Source: Stagnihabitans tardus
GTDB taxonomy: Bacteria; Pseudomonadota; Alphaproteobacteria; Rhodobacterales; Rhodobacteraceae
Direction: 5' to 3'
DNA length: 64,000 bases
Assembly (NCBI RefSeq): GCF_009925085.1
Contig: NZ_JAABNR010000005.1
Span: 186,001-250,000, forward strand
Shown: positions 32,250-41,671 of the stretch, in pieces
Numbering within the stretch: the stretch's first letter is position 1
Layout: the number at the start of each line of letters is the position of its first letter
Made by a program: the position numbers and the translations under genes
Notes under the pieces: model-generated
Databases searched by the model: none
What the model was told of the DNA's origin: nothing
What the model saw: only the letters and a program-made list of their open reading frames with translations

Positions 32250-33353
32250 TTACTCTCCCTCCGGGACGAACCATGCCATCGGGTCGATGGGCTCGCCGTC
32301 CTTGCGCAATTCCACATAAAGCGTTTCGCTGTCACTTGCACCAGCCCCCGTGCTTGACAGGATATCGGCGGCAGCGCCCTCCGTCCCCCCCATCAGCCCG
32401 AGGGCCGCGCCTTTCGACACGACCTCGCCCACTTCTCCATAGACCTGTTCCAGGCCGCCGAGGATCAACAGATAGCCCTCTCCGGGCTCCAGGATCATCA
32501 CATTTCCGTAGTCGAGCAAGGGACCGCGATAGCGCACCGTCGCGGCCCAGGGCGCCGTGACCAGGCCCAGGGGCCGCGTGGCCAGCGTCACGCCCGGCCG
32601 GGTGACCCCCCGCGCATCGGTTTCGCCCGCCCGCAGGATCACCGGACCCAGCACCGGCCAGGCCAGCCGCCCCTGCATGGCGCCAAAGCCTTCGGCCAGG
32701 CCCGTATCGGGCGCCAGCCCCGCCGCAAAGTCGCCCAGCGTCTTGGCCGCCTCGGTCAGGGCCGCAAGCTTTTCGGGGTCGTCGGTGATCCGGCGCGGCA
32801 GGTCGGTGCGGTCCGACATGGCCTGGGACAGCGCGGTCCGCGCCTCTTGCACCACGCCAAGCCCTTGCGACAGAACGCTTTCCGCCTGGGCCTGAAGCGC
32901 ACGCAGGTCGCGCAGCTCCGTCAGGTCGGCGCGCAGGCCCTCGGCCTGGCCCTGAAGCGCGGGGGCCACATCCGACAGGATCATCCCCGAACGCACCGTC
33001 CCCAGGGGGCCGGTCGGGTGCAGCAGCAACAGGGGCCCCGGATCGGCCTCCAGGTTGGCCAGCACCCCCAAAAGCTGCGCGACCTCTTGCCGCTTGGCCT
33101 GGAACTGCGTGGTCAGCTCGGAGTCCCGCAGATCGGCCTGACGCAGCGCCTCGCGCATCGCGGCAAGGCCATCCTCATAGGCGCGGATCGTGCGGGTCAG
33201 CGCCGCGATCCGGTCCTTGGCGCCCTTGGCCGTCTCGAGCCCGGCGACCGAATCCTGCAAGGCCTCCGCCGCCTCCAGCGCCTGTTTCGCCACCGGAGAG
33301 GTCTGGGCCGCCAGGGGCAGCGTCGTCAGGAAGAGGACAGCCAGCCATTTCAT
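32250..33353 (-). CDS. EnvC-like murein hydrolase activator
   Basis: 367 residues: signal peptide (MKWLAVLFLTTLPLAAQ), long coiled-coil region (about 18-190) and a C-terminal LytM/M23 domain (LVTAPWAATVRYRGPLLDYGNVMILEPG). The zinc-ligand His residues of active M23 peptidases are missing (the HxH position reads LLILGG), as in EnvC-type activators of amidases. It overlaps gpmI by four bases and precedes ctpA. Confidence 0.87.
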   Translation of the reverse strand: MKWLAVLFLTTLPLAAQTSPVAKQALEAAEALQDSVAGLETAKGAKDRIAALTRTIRAYEDGLAAMREALRQADLRDSELTTQFQAKRQEVAQLLGVLANLEADPGPLLLLHPTGPLGTVRSGMILSDVAPALQGQAEGLRADLTELRDLRALQAQAESVLSQGLGVVQEARTALSQAMSDRTDLPRRITDDPEKLAALTEAAKTLGDFAAGLAPDTGLAEGFGAMQGRLAWPVLGPVILRAGETDARGVTRPGVTLATRPLGLVTAPWAATVRYRGPLLDYGNVMILEPGEGYLLILGGLEQVYGEVGEVVSKGAALGLMGGTEGAAADILSSTGAGASDSETLYVELRKDGEPIDPMAWFVPEGE

Positions 33354-34873
33354 GCCAAAAGAAGGCTCCGCCCGGTCATCTCGGCAGGTTGCGGCAGCCC
33401 CATCAGCGCCAGAAGCGTCGGCGCGAGGTCAGCGAGCCGCCCGCCCGGACGCAGCACGGCGCCCGAGGGCCCGCCGACCAGCACCACCGGCACCGGGTTG
33501 ACGGTATGCGCCGTATGGGGCTGAAGGGTCACGGGATCGGTCATCAGGTCGCAATTGCCATGGTCGGCCGTGACGATCATCGCCCCGCCCACCTTCTCCA
33601 GCGCGGCAAGCGCCCGCCCCAGCCCCTGGTCCACCGCCTCGCAGGCCTTGATGGCGGCGGGCAGGCTGCCGGTATGGCCCACCATGTCCGGATTGGCGTA
33701 ATTCACCACGATCAGGTCATAGCCCTTCTCGATCCCCGCCACCAACTGGTCAGAGACCTCCCCCGCGCTCATCTCGGGCTGAAGGTCATAGGTCGCGACT
33801 TTCGGAGACTTCGCCATATAGCGATCCTCGCCCGCAAAAGGCACTTCCCGTCCGCCGTTCAGGAAGAAGGTCACATGGGGATACTTCTCGGTCTCCGCCA
33901 GCCGCAGCTGGGTCTTGCCCTGCGCCGAGACCCATTCGCCGATCGTGTTGCGGATATCCCGCTTCGGGTAAGCCGTGGCCAGATAGGCGCTATGGGCCGT
34001 GGAATACTCCACCATCCCCAGAAGCGCCGACCACTGGGGCCGCCCGGCCACGTCGAAATCGGCAAAGCCCGGAGCCCCCACGCCCGCCATGATCTCCCGC
34101 GCCCGGTCAGAGCGGAAGTTCAGGCAGAAGAACCCATCCCCATCCCGCGCGCCCTTGTATCCGCCAATGACGGAGGGCGCGATGAACTCATCCGTCTCCC
34201 CCTTGGCATAGGACGCCGCCACCGCCTCGGATGCCGTCCCGAAGGCCGCCCCTTCGCCCCGCACCATGGCGGCATAGGCGCGCTCCACCCGGTCCCAGCG
34301 GTTGTCGCGGTCCATGGCCCAATAGCGCCCGATGACCGTGGCCACCCGCGCCCCGACCGGAAGCGAGACCCCCAGCTGCTCCACGAACTCCACCGCCGAA
34401 GAGGGCGCCACGTCGCGCCCATCGGTCACCGCATGCAAAGCCACCGGCACGCCCAAGGCGGTCAGCGCCCGGCAGGCCGCCAGCACATGGTTGATATGCC
34501 CATGCACCCCGCCATCCGAGACCACCCCCATCAGATGCGCCACCCCGCCCGCAGCCTTGACCTTGGCCGCAAAGCCCACGACCTCCTCGTTCAGCGCAAA
34601 GGAGCCATCCTCGATGGCCAAGTCGATGGCCCCAAGGTCCATGGCGACCACCCGTCCCGCGCCGATATTGGTATGGCCCACCTCGGAATTCCCCATCTGC
34701 CCGGTGGGCAGCCCGACATCCGGCCCGAAGGTCGTCAAGGTCGCATGCGGGCATTCCGCCCAAATACGGTTGAAATGCGGCACATCCGCCTGCGCCGGAG
34801 CCGAATACTCCGGCAAAGCCCCAATCCCCCAACCATCCAGAATGCAAAGAACGACAGGTTTCGGCGCGGTCAT
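33350..34873 (-). CDS. gpmI: 2,3-bisphosphoglycerate-independent phosphoglycerate mutase
   Basis: Interconverts 3- and 2-phosphoglycerate using two Mn ions. 507 residues with the phosphorylated Ser in GQMGNSEVGHTNIGAGR, the family start VVLCILDGWG and the metal site VTADHGNCD. Its end overlaps the EnvC-like gene by four bases; the gap to rlmH upstream holds tandem hairpin repeats. Confidence 0.96.
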   Translation of the reverse strand: MTAPKPVVLCILDGWGIGALPEYSAPAQADVPHFNRIWAECPHATLTTFGPDVGLPTGQMGNSEVGHTNIGAGRVVAMDLGAIDLAIEDGSFALNEEVVGFAAKVKAAGGVAHLMGVVSDGGVHGHINHVLAACRALTALGVPVALHAVTDGRDVAPSSAVEFVEQLGVSLPVGARVATVIGRYWAMDRDNRWDRVERAYAAMVRGEGAAFGTASEAVAASYAKGETDEFIAPSVIGGYKGARDGDGFFCLNFRSDRAREIMAGVGAPGFADFDVAGRPQWSALLGMVEYSTAHSAYLATAYPKRDIRNTIGEWVSAQGKTQLRLAETEKYPHVTFFLNGGREVPFAGEDRYMAKSPKVATYDLQPEMSAGEVSDQLVAGIEKGYDLIVVNYANPDMVGHTGSLPAAIKACEAVDQGLGRALAALEKVGGAMIVTADHGNCDLMTDPVTLQPHTAHTVNPVPVVLVGGPSGAVLRPGGRLADLAPTLLALMGLPQPAEMTGRSLLLA

Positions 34874-34973
34874 GGTGAAACTCCTTCAGCTTGCCCCGGT
34901 TCTACAAGCGCAGCCCCGCCCCGTCCACTGACCTCGCGCCGCCATGCGAAGACCTTGGCCATCCGGGCCTCTT

Positions 34974-35065
34974 TCCCATTCATCTTTTCACAAATATCCC
35001 ACGGGGGTCCGGGGGTGTGAAACCCCCGGCTTCTGAAACGGGTCCGGGGGTGTGAAACCCCCGGC
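34974..35065 (-). repeat. GATATTTG-type element plus tandem 35-bp hairpin repeat
   Basis: On the minus strand this reads hairpin, GGACCCCCGTGGGATATTTGT, GAAAAGATGAA, the layout also seen at 11891-11939 and 60445-60498. The hairpin CCGGGGGT-GTGAA-ACCCCCGG occurs twice with a period of 35 bp (35009-35029 and 35044-35064). It fills most of the 207-bp gap between rlmH and gpmI and probably modulates readthrough. Confidence 0.75.
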
Positions 35066-35080
35066 GCCTGCCCCCAAGGC

Positions 35081-35548
35081 TCACGCCCGGTGATAGGGCG
35101 TCCCCGCCAATATCCCCGCCGCGCGGTAGAGCTGCTCCGCCAGCATGACCCGCACCAGCATATGCGGCCAGACCATGGCGCCGAAACTGACCGAGACCTC
35201 GGCCCGCGCCCTCACCCCCGGGTCAATCCCATCCGCCCCGCCGATCACGAAAGCCATATCCCGCCCCGCATCGCGAAACCGTGCCAGCACATCTGCAAAC
35301 TCGGGTGAGCTCATGACCCGCCCCCGCTCGTCCAAGGTCACCAGGGCCGCCCCCGCAGGCAGGGCCCGGGAGATCAGCTCCCCCTCCGCCGCCATGCCAA
35401 GGTTCTTCTTGTCCTCGACCTCCAAAACGGACACCGGGCCAAGCCCCAAGGCCCGCCCGGTCCGTTCAAACCGCAAGAGATAGTCCTCGACCATCGCCTT
35501 CTCAGGCCCCGACCGCAGCCGGCCCACGGCGATCAGCGTGATCTTCAC
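35081..35548 (-). CDS. rlmH: 23S rRNA pseudouridine-1915 N3-methyltransferase RlmH
   Basis: SPOUT methyltransferase acting on the 70S ribosome. 155 residues with start MKITLIAVGRLRSGPE, the knot motif FVIGGADGI and the C-terminal LVRVMLAEQLYRA...GTPYHRA needed for catalysis. Starts three bases after the rsfS stop. Confidence 0.96.
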   Translation of the reverse strand: MKITLIAVGRLRSGPEKAMVEDYLLRFERTGRALGLGPVSVLEVEDKKNLGMAAEGELISRALPAGAALVTLDERGRVMSSPEFADVLARFRDAGRDMAFVIGGADGIDPGVRARAEVSVSFGAMVWPHMLVRVMLAEQLYRAAGILAGTPYHRA

Positions 35549-35551
35549 GCC

Positions 35552-35908
35552 TCAGGCACCGCGATGGGCCGATCCCGGCAGCCACATCTTCTCCAGCTGG
35601 TAGAAGTCGCGGACCTCGGGACGGAAGACATGGACGATCACGTCGCCCGTGTCGATCAGCACCCAATCGCCGGTCTCCTTGCCTTCCATCTTGCAGGTGT
35701 AGCGGAACTTTTCCTTGATCTTGTCGGCCAGGTGCTCCGAAATCGAAGCCACCTGCCGCGAGGACCGGCCCGAGCAGATCACCATGTAATCCGCCACGTC
35801 CGAGCGCCCGCGCAGGTCGATCTGCACCAGCTCTTCGGCCTTGTCGTCGTCCAGGCTCTCCAGCACGGCGGCCAGAACGTCATCGGCGGAGTAATCCGGC
35901 TCGGCCAT
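35552..35908 (-). CDS. rsfS: Ribosome silencing factor RsfS
   Basis: Binds L14 and blocks subunit joining under starvation. 118 residues from MAEPDYSADDVL, with the Iojap core ADYMVICSGRSSRQVASI and GDWVLIDTGDVIVHVF. The frame remains open about 54 codons upstream but that part is not family-like; an alternative upstream start cannot be excluded. First gene of the operon that runs down to rppH. With hpf it is the second hibernation factor in this window. Confidence 0.93.
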   Translation of the reverse strand: MAEPDYSADDVLAAVLESLDDDKAEELVQIDLRGRSDVADYMVICSGRSSRQVASISEHLADKIKEKFRYTCKMEGKETGDWVLIDTGDVIVHVFRPEVRDFYQLEKMWLPGSAHRGA

Positions 35909-36077
35909 GCGGGGCGTGCGGGCGCCGGTCGGCAGACCGGTCTTTTGATCGAAGCTCGTCAGGGCAGGGCCCTCCTCAGGTGATCTTCGGCCAGTCAAGC
36001 CGAAAGGAATGCGAATCTCAAGGGGGCGCGGATAGACTGAATGAGGCCCCCCCGCAAGCTCCGGCCCCAAGGAATCC

Positions 36078-36224
36078 TTGAACCGCGCGCGATTTGGCTA
36101 TATCTGCCCGCCCATGATGCGGTTTTTCGACATGGATGACCACGCGCGCCTGCCCTGGCGCTTTACCCGTGACACGCGGTCGGTTCTTGCACGCGCCTGA
36201 CCGGGCGGTGCGCTGAAGCGCACC
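36078..36224 (+). promoter_or_regulatory. leuC leader with short ORF and hairpin
   Basis: A promoter-like TTGAAC (36078-36083) and TATATC (36099-36104) precede a 28-codon ORF at 36114-36200 ([20 protein letters not shown]...). Then comes a perfect hairpin GGTGCGC-TGAA-GCGCACC (36207-36224). The layout resembles an attenuation leader, but the peptide has only two Leu and no T-run follows the hairpin. Whether the peptide is made is unknown. Confidence 0.35.
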
Positions 36225-36268
36225 CTGCGCCTGAATTCCCAAAGCCAATCCCAAAACAGGAGAGAGCC

Positions 36269-37672
36269 ATGGCTCCCCGCACGCTTTATGACAAGATCTG
36301 GGACGACCACGTCGCCCATGAGGCCGAAGACGGCACCTGCCTGCTCTATATCGACCGCCACCTCGTCCACGAAGTGACCTCCCCCCAGGCCTTCGAAGGG
36401 CTGCGCATGACGGGCCGCACGGTCCGCGCGCCGGAAAAGACCATCGCGGTGCCCGACCACAACGTCCCCACGACCGTGGACCGCGCCAATGCCGCGACCA
36501 TGACCGAGGAATCCCGCATCCAGGTCGAGGCACTCGACAAGAATGCCAAGGATTTCGGCATCAATTACTACCCGGTCTCGGATGTCCGTCAGGGCATCGT
36601 CCATATCGTCGGGCCGGAGCAGGGCTGGACCCTGCCGGGCATGACCGTGGTTTGCGGTGACAGCCATACCGCCACCCATGGCGCTTTCGGTGCGCTCGCC
36701 CATGGCATCGGCACCTCGGAAGTGGAACACGTTCTGGCGACGCAAACGCTGATCCAGAAGAAGTCCAAGAACATGAAGGTGGAAATCACCGGGTCCTTGC
36801 GCCCCGGCGTCACTGCCAAGGACATCACGCTTTCGGTCATCGGCGCCACCGGCACGGCGGGCGGCACCGGCTATGTCATCGAATATTGCGGCCAGGCGAT
36901 CCGGGAACTGTCCATGGAAGGCCGCATGACGGTCTGCAACATGGCCATCGAGGGCGGCGCCCGTGCGGGCCTCATCGCCCCCGATGAGAAGACCTTCGCC
37001 TATTGCATGGGCCGCCCCCATGCGCCGAAAGGCGCCAAGTGGGAGGCCGCTTTGGCCTATTGGAAGACGCTCTTCACCGACGAAGGCGCGCATTTCGACA
37101 AGGTCATCACGATCAAGGGCGAGGACATCGCCCCCGTCGTCACCTGGGGCACCTCGCCCGAGGACGTGCTGCCGATCACCGGCGTGGTCCCCTCGCCTTC
37201 GGATTTCACCGGCGGCAAGGTCGAGGCCGCGCAGCGCGCCCTTGACTACATGGGCCTGACGGCGGGCCAAAAGCTCACCGACATTGCCATCGACACGGTC
37301 TTCATCGGCTCTTGCACCAATGGCCGGATCGAAGACCTGCGGGCGGCTGCCGCCATCCTGAAGGGCAAGAAGATCAAGGTCAAACGCGCCATGGTCGTCC
37401 CGGGTTCGGGCCTCGTCCGCGCCCAGGCCGAGGAAGAGGGCCTGGCCCAGATCTTCATCGACGCCGGTTTCGAATGGCGCATGGCGGGCTGCTCGATGTG
37501 CCTCGCGATGAACCCCGACCAGTTGCAACCGGGCGAGCGCTGTGCCGCGACCTCGAACCGCAACTTCGAGGGCCGTCAAGGCCGCGGCGGTCGCACGCAC
37601 CTGGTCTCTCCGGGCATGGCGGCTGCGGCCGCGATCACCGGTCACCTGACCGATGTGCGCGAGCTGATGTAA
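36269..37672 (+). CDS. leuC: 3-isopropylmalate dehydratase large subunit
   Basis: Aconitase-family half of isopropylmalate isomerase in leucine synthesis. 467 residues with the three [4Fe-4S] Cys sites ([22 protein letters not shown]) and [25 protein letters not shown] follows CAGGAGAG. Its 3' end overlaps an antisense membrane-protein gene by 31 bases, and leuD comes only 657 bp later. Confidence 0.98.
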   Translation: MAPRTLYDKIWDDHVAHEAEDGTCLLYIDRHLVHEVTSPQAFEGLRMTGRTVRAPEKTIAVPDHNVPTTVDRANAATMTEESRIQVEALDKNAKDFGINYYPVSDVRQGIVHIVGPEQGWTLPGMTVVCGDSHTATHGAFGALAHGIGTSEVEHVLATQTLIQKKSKNMKVEITGSLRPGVTAKDITLSVIGATGTAGGTGYVIEYCGQAIRELSMEGRMTVCNMAIEGGARAGLIAPDEKTFAYCMGRPHAPKGAKWEAALAYWKTLFTDEGAHFDKVITIKGEDIAPVVTWGTSPEDVLPITGVVPSPSDFTGGKVEAAQRALDYMGLTAGQKLTDIAIDTVFIGSCTNGRIEDLRAAAAILKGKKIKVKRAMVVPGSGLVRAQAEEEGLAQIFIDAGFEWRMAGCSMCLAMNPDQLQPGERCAATSNRNFEGRQGRGGRTHLVSPGMAAAAAITGHLTDVRELM

Positions 37673-38244
37673 GGGCGGCGCAGCAAGGCGAAGGCGTTCA
37701 GGGCGATCAAGGTCAGCCCTGACACTTCGAAGAAGAAGTTCAACCGCAGGCCCTGAAACCTTGTGCTGATCAAATGGTCCACGTCATGAAAGCCCACTGC
37801 CCTGACTGCGACGAACCCCGCCACGACGGCCAGGCCCAATATGGCCAGGCCGTTGCGGCGCAGGTCTCGGCGCATCAGGACCAGGCCAAGGACAAGGCCC
37901 AGGACGGTCAGCACCAACAGGCCCAGGATGAACTCGCGCTGCACGGTCTGGCGCTCTTGATACCAGCCCTGCAACTGCGCCATGCAGCGGCCGACGGCCG
38001 TGACGGCGCTTTGCAGGTCAAGCTGCTTGTTGATGGCCAGAAAGGTCATCAGCACCAGCATCAGGGCCCAGAACTTGCGCTCGCGCCCCGGGGCCATGCG
38101 TCGCACCAGGGCCAGAGCCAGGAACGCGCAGGCCAGGTAGGCCGCCACGGTCAGCCATCCCGTCGCATTGGGATCGCCGATCACCGGCTGCCACCGCGCC
38201 CCCGCGCAGCGCATCACTTCGCCCCAGACCAGATCGTCAAACAT
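37642..38244 (-). CDS. Four-helix membrane protein between leuC and leuD (unknown function)
   Basis: 200 residues with about five hydrophobic segments and no motif of leucine synthesis. Encoded antisense between leuC and leuD, overlapping the leuC 3' end. Because of this position such proteins risk being named isopropylmalate isomerase; nothing in the sequence supports that. A conserved-looking internal [20 protein letters not shown] loop might be functional. Family not recognised. Confidence 0.75.
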   Translation of the reverse strand: MFDDLVWGEVMRCAGARWQPVIGDPNATGWLTVAAYLACAFLALALVRRMAPGRERKFWALMLVLMTFLAINKQLDLQSAVTAVGRCMAQLQGWYQERQTVQREFILGLLVLTVLGLVLGLVLMRRDLRRNGLAILGLAVVAGFVAVRAVGFHDVDHLISTRFQGLRLNFFFEVSGLTLIALNAFALLRRPYISSRTSVR

Positions 38245-38329
38245 GTCATCCCGTGGTCGTCTTCGACCGCGCCCTGAAATCCCGGCGCTCAGGCTAACGC
38301 CCCCGCGCCGCTACGGAAAGCCAAAATCC

Positions 38330-38935
38330 ATGGACAAATTCACCAAGCTGACCGGCATCGCGGCCCCCATGCCGCTCGTCAATATCGACACCGACATGAT
38401 CATCCCCAAGCAGTTCCTCAAGACCATCAAGCGGTCGGGCCTGGGCGTGAACCTGTTCGACGAGATGCGCTACAATCTCGACGGGTCCGAGATCCCCGAT
38501 TTCGTGCTGAACCAGCCCGCCTATCGCCAGGCGGAAATCATCATCGCGGGCGACAACTTCGGCTGCGGAAGCAGCCGCGAGCACGCGCCCTGGGCGCTTC
38601 TGGATTTCGGCATCCGCTGCGTGATCAGCACGTCTTTTGCCGACATCTTCTACAACAACTGCTTCAAGAACGGCATCCTGCCCATCGTCCTGCCCCAGGA
38701 CGCGGTCGATGTGCTGATGGAAGACGCCAAGAAGGGCGCCAACGCCCGCCAGACCGTCGACCTCGAGGCGCAGACCGTGACGACCTCGGACGGCAAGGTC
38801 TTCTCGTTCAACGTCGACAGCCACCGCAAGCACTGCCTCTTGAACGGGCTGGACGATATCGGCCTGACGCTGGAGAAGGCGGCTTCCATCGACGCCTACG
38901 AGGCCAAGGCCGCGCAGACCTTCCCCTGGGCCTGA
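38330..38935 (+). CDS. leuD: 3-isopropylmalate dehydratase small subunit
   Basis: Swivel-domain partner of LeuC. 201 residues from [20 protein letters not shown], with [15 protein letters not shown] and [17 protein letters not shown]. The longer frame upstream, over the antisense membrane gene, is rejected. Its last 21 bases of coding sequence and the palindrome behind it have been duplicated in tandem (85-bp period). Confidence 0.97.
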   Translation: MDKFTKLTGIAAPMPLVNIDTDMIIPKQFLKTIKRSGLGVNLFDEMRYNLDGSEIPDFVLNQPAYRQAEIIIAGDNFGCGSSREHAPWALLDFGIRCVISTSFADIFYNNCFKNGILPIVLPQDAVDVLMEDAKKGANARQTVDLEAQTVTTSDGKVFSFNVDSHRKHCLLNGLDDIGLTLEKAASIDAYEAKAAQTFPWA

Positions 38936-39057
38936 GCGCAACCCGTAGCCCGGGGTATACCCCGGGTTACCCGATCCAAGGACAAAGCCTCGGTCCGCGC
39001 AGACCTTCCCCTGGGCGCAAGAGCAACCCGTAGCCCGGGGTATACCCCGGGTTGCCC
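38911..39057 (+). repeat. 85-bp tandem duplication of leuD 3' end plus GTATAC palindrome
   Basis: The 21-base word beginning CGCGCAGACCTTCCCCTGGG occurs at 38911-38931 (inside leuD) and again at 38996-39016. Each is followed at the same distance by a GTAG-CCCGGGGTATACCCCGGG palindrome (copy B 38945-38970, copy C 39030-39055). The constant 85-base offset shows one duplication event covering both the gene end and the palindrome. Confidence 0.9.
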
Positions 39058-39062
39058 CCCCG

Positions 39063-39599
39063 TCAGATCCGCAGCCCGCGCGTGATCTCGGCCAGGGCCT
39101 CTTTCTGCCGAGCCGTCAGGCCGCCGCTCCCCGCCAGGACCCCGTCCTGCACCAGGTCCATCAGCCCGCCCAGGTCCTGCGCACCCCGCAGCTTGTAAAG
39201 CCGCCGCACGCCGCGCGCGATGGCAGGCTCCGCCCCGCCGCATTGGCCCACCAGCCAGCGCGCCAGCACCAGCATCTCGTCGCTTTCGTCCAGCGTGATC
39301 CGGTTGTTCTGCGCCAGGCTCGCGCTGATCTTGGCCACCTGCTCGCGCAGAGGAGCCCCGTCCAGCTCGACGAAGCCCGCCGCGATCATCGCCATCAAGA
39401 CGCGCGGATCCTCGACCGTCTCGACCGGATGGACATTGGCCCGCCCCTTGAAGCCAAAGCGCCGGGCCGCCAGCCGCACCTCTTCCGCCGCATCCAGAAG
39501 CGCCACCGCCCCCTGGCGCCCCCGGTTGAACCAGAACCACCCGGCCACCCCGGCCCCCAAAAGCATCAGCAAAAACGGCATCTTCGCAAAACTCCACAT
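39063..39599 (-). CDS. Membrane-anchored protein of unknown function
   Basis: 178 residues from MWSFAKMPFLLMLLGAGVAGW, giving one N-terminal membrane anchor and a soluble helical domain (RVLMAMIAAGFVELDGAPL ... LTARQKEALAEI). The helix pattern is faintly like TerB-type all-helical domains but I would not name it. Further start codons exist 14 codons upstream and six codons downstream. Its stop lies seven bases from palindrome copy C. Confidence 0.7.
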   Translation of the reverse strand: MWSFAKMPFLLMLLGAGVAGWFWFNRGRQGAVALLDAAEEVRLAARRFGFKGRANVHPVETVEDPRVLMAMIAAGFVELDGAPLREQVAKISASLAQNNRITLDESDEMLVLARWLVGQCGGAEPAIARGVRRLYKLRGAQDLGGLMDLVQDGVLAGSGGLTARQKEALAEITRGLRI

Positions 39600-39845
39600 C
39601 TGGTAGCGCACCAAGGCTAACCCCATAGGCCGCCGCGCCAAAGCCCAAAATTTGATTCAATCCTGCAACACCTTGACCCCGAAACCGCCCTTTCGGCGCG
39701 TCACGGTAAACAGACTGTTGCTAGCTCTGGCGAAAGAAGGCAGAAATTGGGCAAGATTGAGGCAATCTCCCAGCAAATCTGGGGCAATACTGGAACAAGG
39801 GACCGGCAAAGCACCGGTTCCGTCTGGGCAAAAGGGGCAGGCGCT

Positions 39846-40682
39846 GTGGTTTCGCGTCTAACAGGGGCCGCCGTGCGGTCACTTCTGGTGATGCTTGCCA
39901 TCGCCACGCCGACCGTCCTTCTGGGCGATGTCAGCGCCGACAGCCAGCAGGTTGCGGCCCTCGTCGCCCTTTGCGCCGGCGTCCTGACCTTTGTCGAATA
40001 CAACTCCGCCTTCCCCTCGCTGGTCGAGTTCCGCGACGCCGCCCCCTTCAACCGGCTGCGCTTTGGCATGTTCTTCCTGACGCTCTTCTGCCTTTCGGCC
40101 ATCGAGCGCGGCCGCACCGACCCCTCGACCCTGACCGAGCTGATCCATGCCATCGGCGCGCTGATCGGCATGTCGATGGACTTCCCCTTCTCGCCCGTCC
40201 GCCTGGCCACGCTGATGATGGCCCCCGACCTCACCTCGGCCCAGGCCGGAGCCGTCCGGACCGCCGCCGGGATGGCCTATCTCATCTCATTGTTTTCGCT
40301 GGCGATCTTCCTCATCATCGTGAAGCTGGGCGGCTGGCCCCGCAAGGGCGCGCCCTTCAACGTCTGGGTCAACCTGCCGACCTTCGACCCGACCTCGGGC
40401 GGAGACGTCGTGGCCCGCCTGACCCGCGACGCCCGCGTCAACATTGCCTTCGGTTTCCTGTTGCCCTTCCTGACCCCCGCCGTGGTCTTCATCGCTCAGG
40501 CCGGGTTTCAGCCGCTGGAGGCCACGCGACCCCAAACCCTGATCTGGACCATGACCCTATGGGCTTTCCTGCCTGCCAGCCTCTTCATGCGCGGCATCGC
40601 CATGGGCCGCGTCGCCGACATGATCCGCGAACGCCGCGAGACCGGGCAAAATCTGCCGGTCTTGGTCTCCTCGCCGGCTTGA
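39846..40682 (+). CDS. Polytopic membrane protein of unknown function
   Basis: About 278 residues from GTG 39846 ((M)VSRLTGAAVRSLLVMLAIAT), preceded by AAAGGGGCAGG; an ATG at 39747 would add 33 less convincing residues. Five to six hydrophobic segments with the conserved-looking loops FVEYNSAFPSLVEFRDAAPF and FNVWVNLPTFDPTSGGDVV. I recall similar unnamed proteins in Rhodobacteraceae. Its stop overlaps the TTG start of the next gene, so the two are coupled. Confidence 0.75.
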   Translation: MVSRLTGAAVRSLLVMLAIATPTVLLGDVSADSQQVAALVALCAGVLTFVEYNSAFPSLVEFRDAAPFNRLRFGMFFLTLFCLSAIERGRTDPSTLTELIHAIGALIGMSMDFPFSPVRLATLMMAPDLTSAQAGAVRTAAGMAYLISLFSLAIFLIIVKLGGWPRKGAPFNVWVNLPTFDPTSGGDVVARLTRDARVNIAFGFLLPFLTPAVVFIAQAGFQPLEATRPQTLIWTMTLWAFLPASLFMRGIAMGRVADMIRERRETGQNLPVLVSSPA

Positions 40683-41671
40683 TTCTGGCCCTCCCGGCCC
40701 AGGCCGATATCAAGCTCGCGACCTGGGACAGCGGCATGTCGCAGCGCGGCCCGGGGCTCCTTCTCCACCGCCTGACCCGCCAGGACGGCCCCGAGATCGA
40801 GGCCAGCCTCCAGGTCATCGAGGCGCTCGATGCCGATATCCTCCTCCTGACCGATATCGACTGGGACCTCAGGTCGCAGACGCTGAATGCCCTGAACGCC
40901 CGCCTCAAGACCCCCTATCCCCATGTCCTGGCGCTGAAGCCCAACACCGGCATCCCCTCAGGCCTCGATCTGAACCATGACGGAGCCCTCGCGGGCCCCC
41001 GCGACGCCTTGGCCTATGGGCTTTTCCCCGGCCAATCCGGCATGGCTTTGCTCTCGCGCCTGCCCATCGGTCAGCCGGAAAGCTTCACCGACCTCCTCTG
41101 GCGCGACCTGCCCGGCGCCAACCTGCCCCCCGACCTGACCGAGGAGGAGGCCGCCCTCCTCCCCCTCTCGACCTCGGGCCATTACGTCATCCCGATCGAC
41201 CTCGGCGACAAGACCCTGACCCTTCTGGCCTATGCCGCCACCCCTCCGGTCTTCGACGGGCCCGAGGATCGCAACGGCCGCCGCAATGCCGACGAGACCG
41301 CGCTTTGGTCGCGGCTCCTGGACGGCTCCCTCGGCACCCCGCCCCAGGCGCCCTTCGTCGTCATCGGCAAGCCCAATCTCGACCCCTATGACGGCGACGG
41401 CATCCCCGCGCCGATCCTCGCCCTGATGGCCCAACTCCAAGACCCCGAGCCGCGCGGCCTCGCCCCGCCCGATGGCGGCAACGGCGACCCCGCGCTCGAC
41501 ACCTCCCGCCTGAAATCCGGCGAGGGGCTGCGGGTCGACATGATTCTGCCCTCGCGCGACATCGAGGTCACCGGCGCGGGCGTCATGTGGCCCGCGCCGA
41601 ATGACCCGCTGACCCCGCTGCTCGAGGCCGCCTCGCCTCACCGCCCGGTCTGGGTGACCATCGCGGAGTGA
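40679..41671 (+). CDS. Endonuclease/exonuclease/phosphatase-superfamily protein, probably exported
   Basis: 330 residues resembling EEP-type secreted proteins: ADIKLATWDSGMSQRGPGLL at the start, DADILLLTDIDWD, YGLFPGQSGMALLSRLPIG and a C-terminal LRVDMILPSRDIEV. The only in-frame start codon near the beginning is TTG 40679, overlapping the previous stop (TTGA). It leaves a very short leader (MILALPAQA). The codons before it would complete a normal signal peptide (GLGLLAGLILALPAQA) but contain no start. Substrate unknown. Confidence 0.7.
   Translation: MILALPAQADIKLATWDSGMSQRGPGLLLHRLTRQDGPEIEASLQVIEALDADILLLTDIDWDLRSQTLNALNARLKTPYPHVLALKPNTGIPSGLDLNHDGALAGPRDALAYGLFPGQSGMALLSRLPIGQPESFTDLLWRDLPGANLPPDLTEEEAALLPLSTSGHYVIPIDLGDKTLTLLAYAATPPVFDGPEDRNGRRNADETALWSRLLDGSLGTPPQAPFVVIGKPNLDPYDGDGIPAPILALMAQLQDPEPRGLAPPDGGNGDPALDTSRLKSGEGLRVDMILPSRDIEVTGAGVMWPAPNDPLTPLLEAASPHRPVWVTIAE

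Noticed and set aside
36207-36224. Rho-independent attenuator before leuC
   Set aside because: The hairpin is perfect but lacks a T-run, and the leader peptide lacks consecutive Leu codons.
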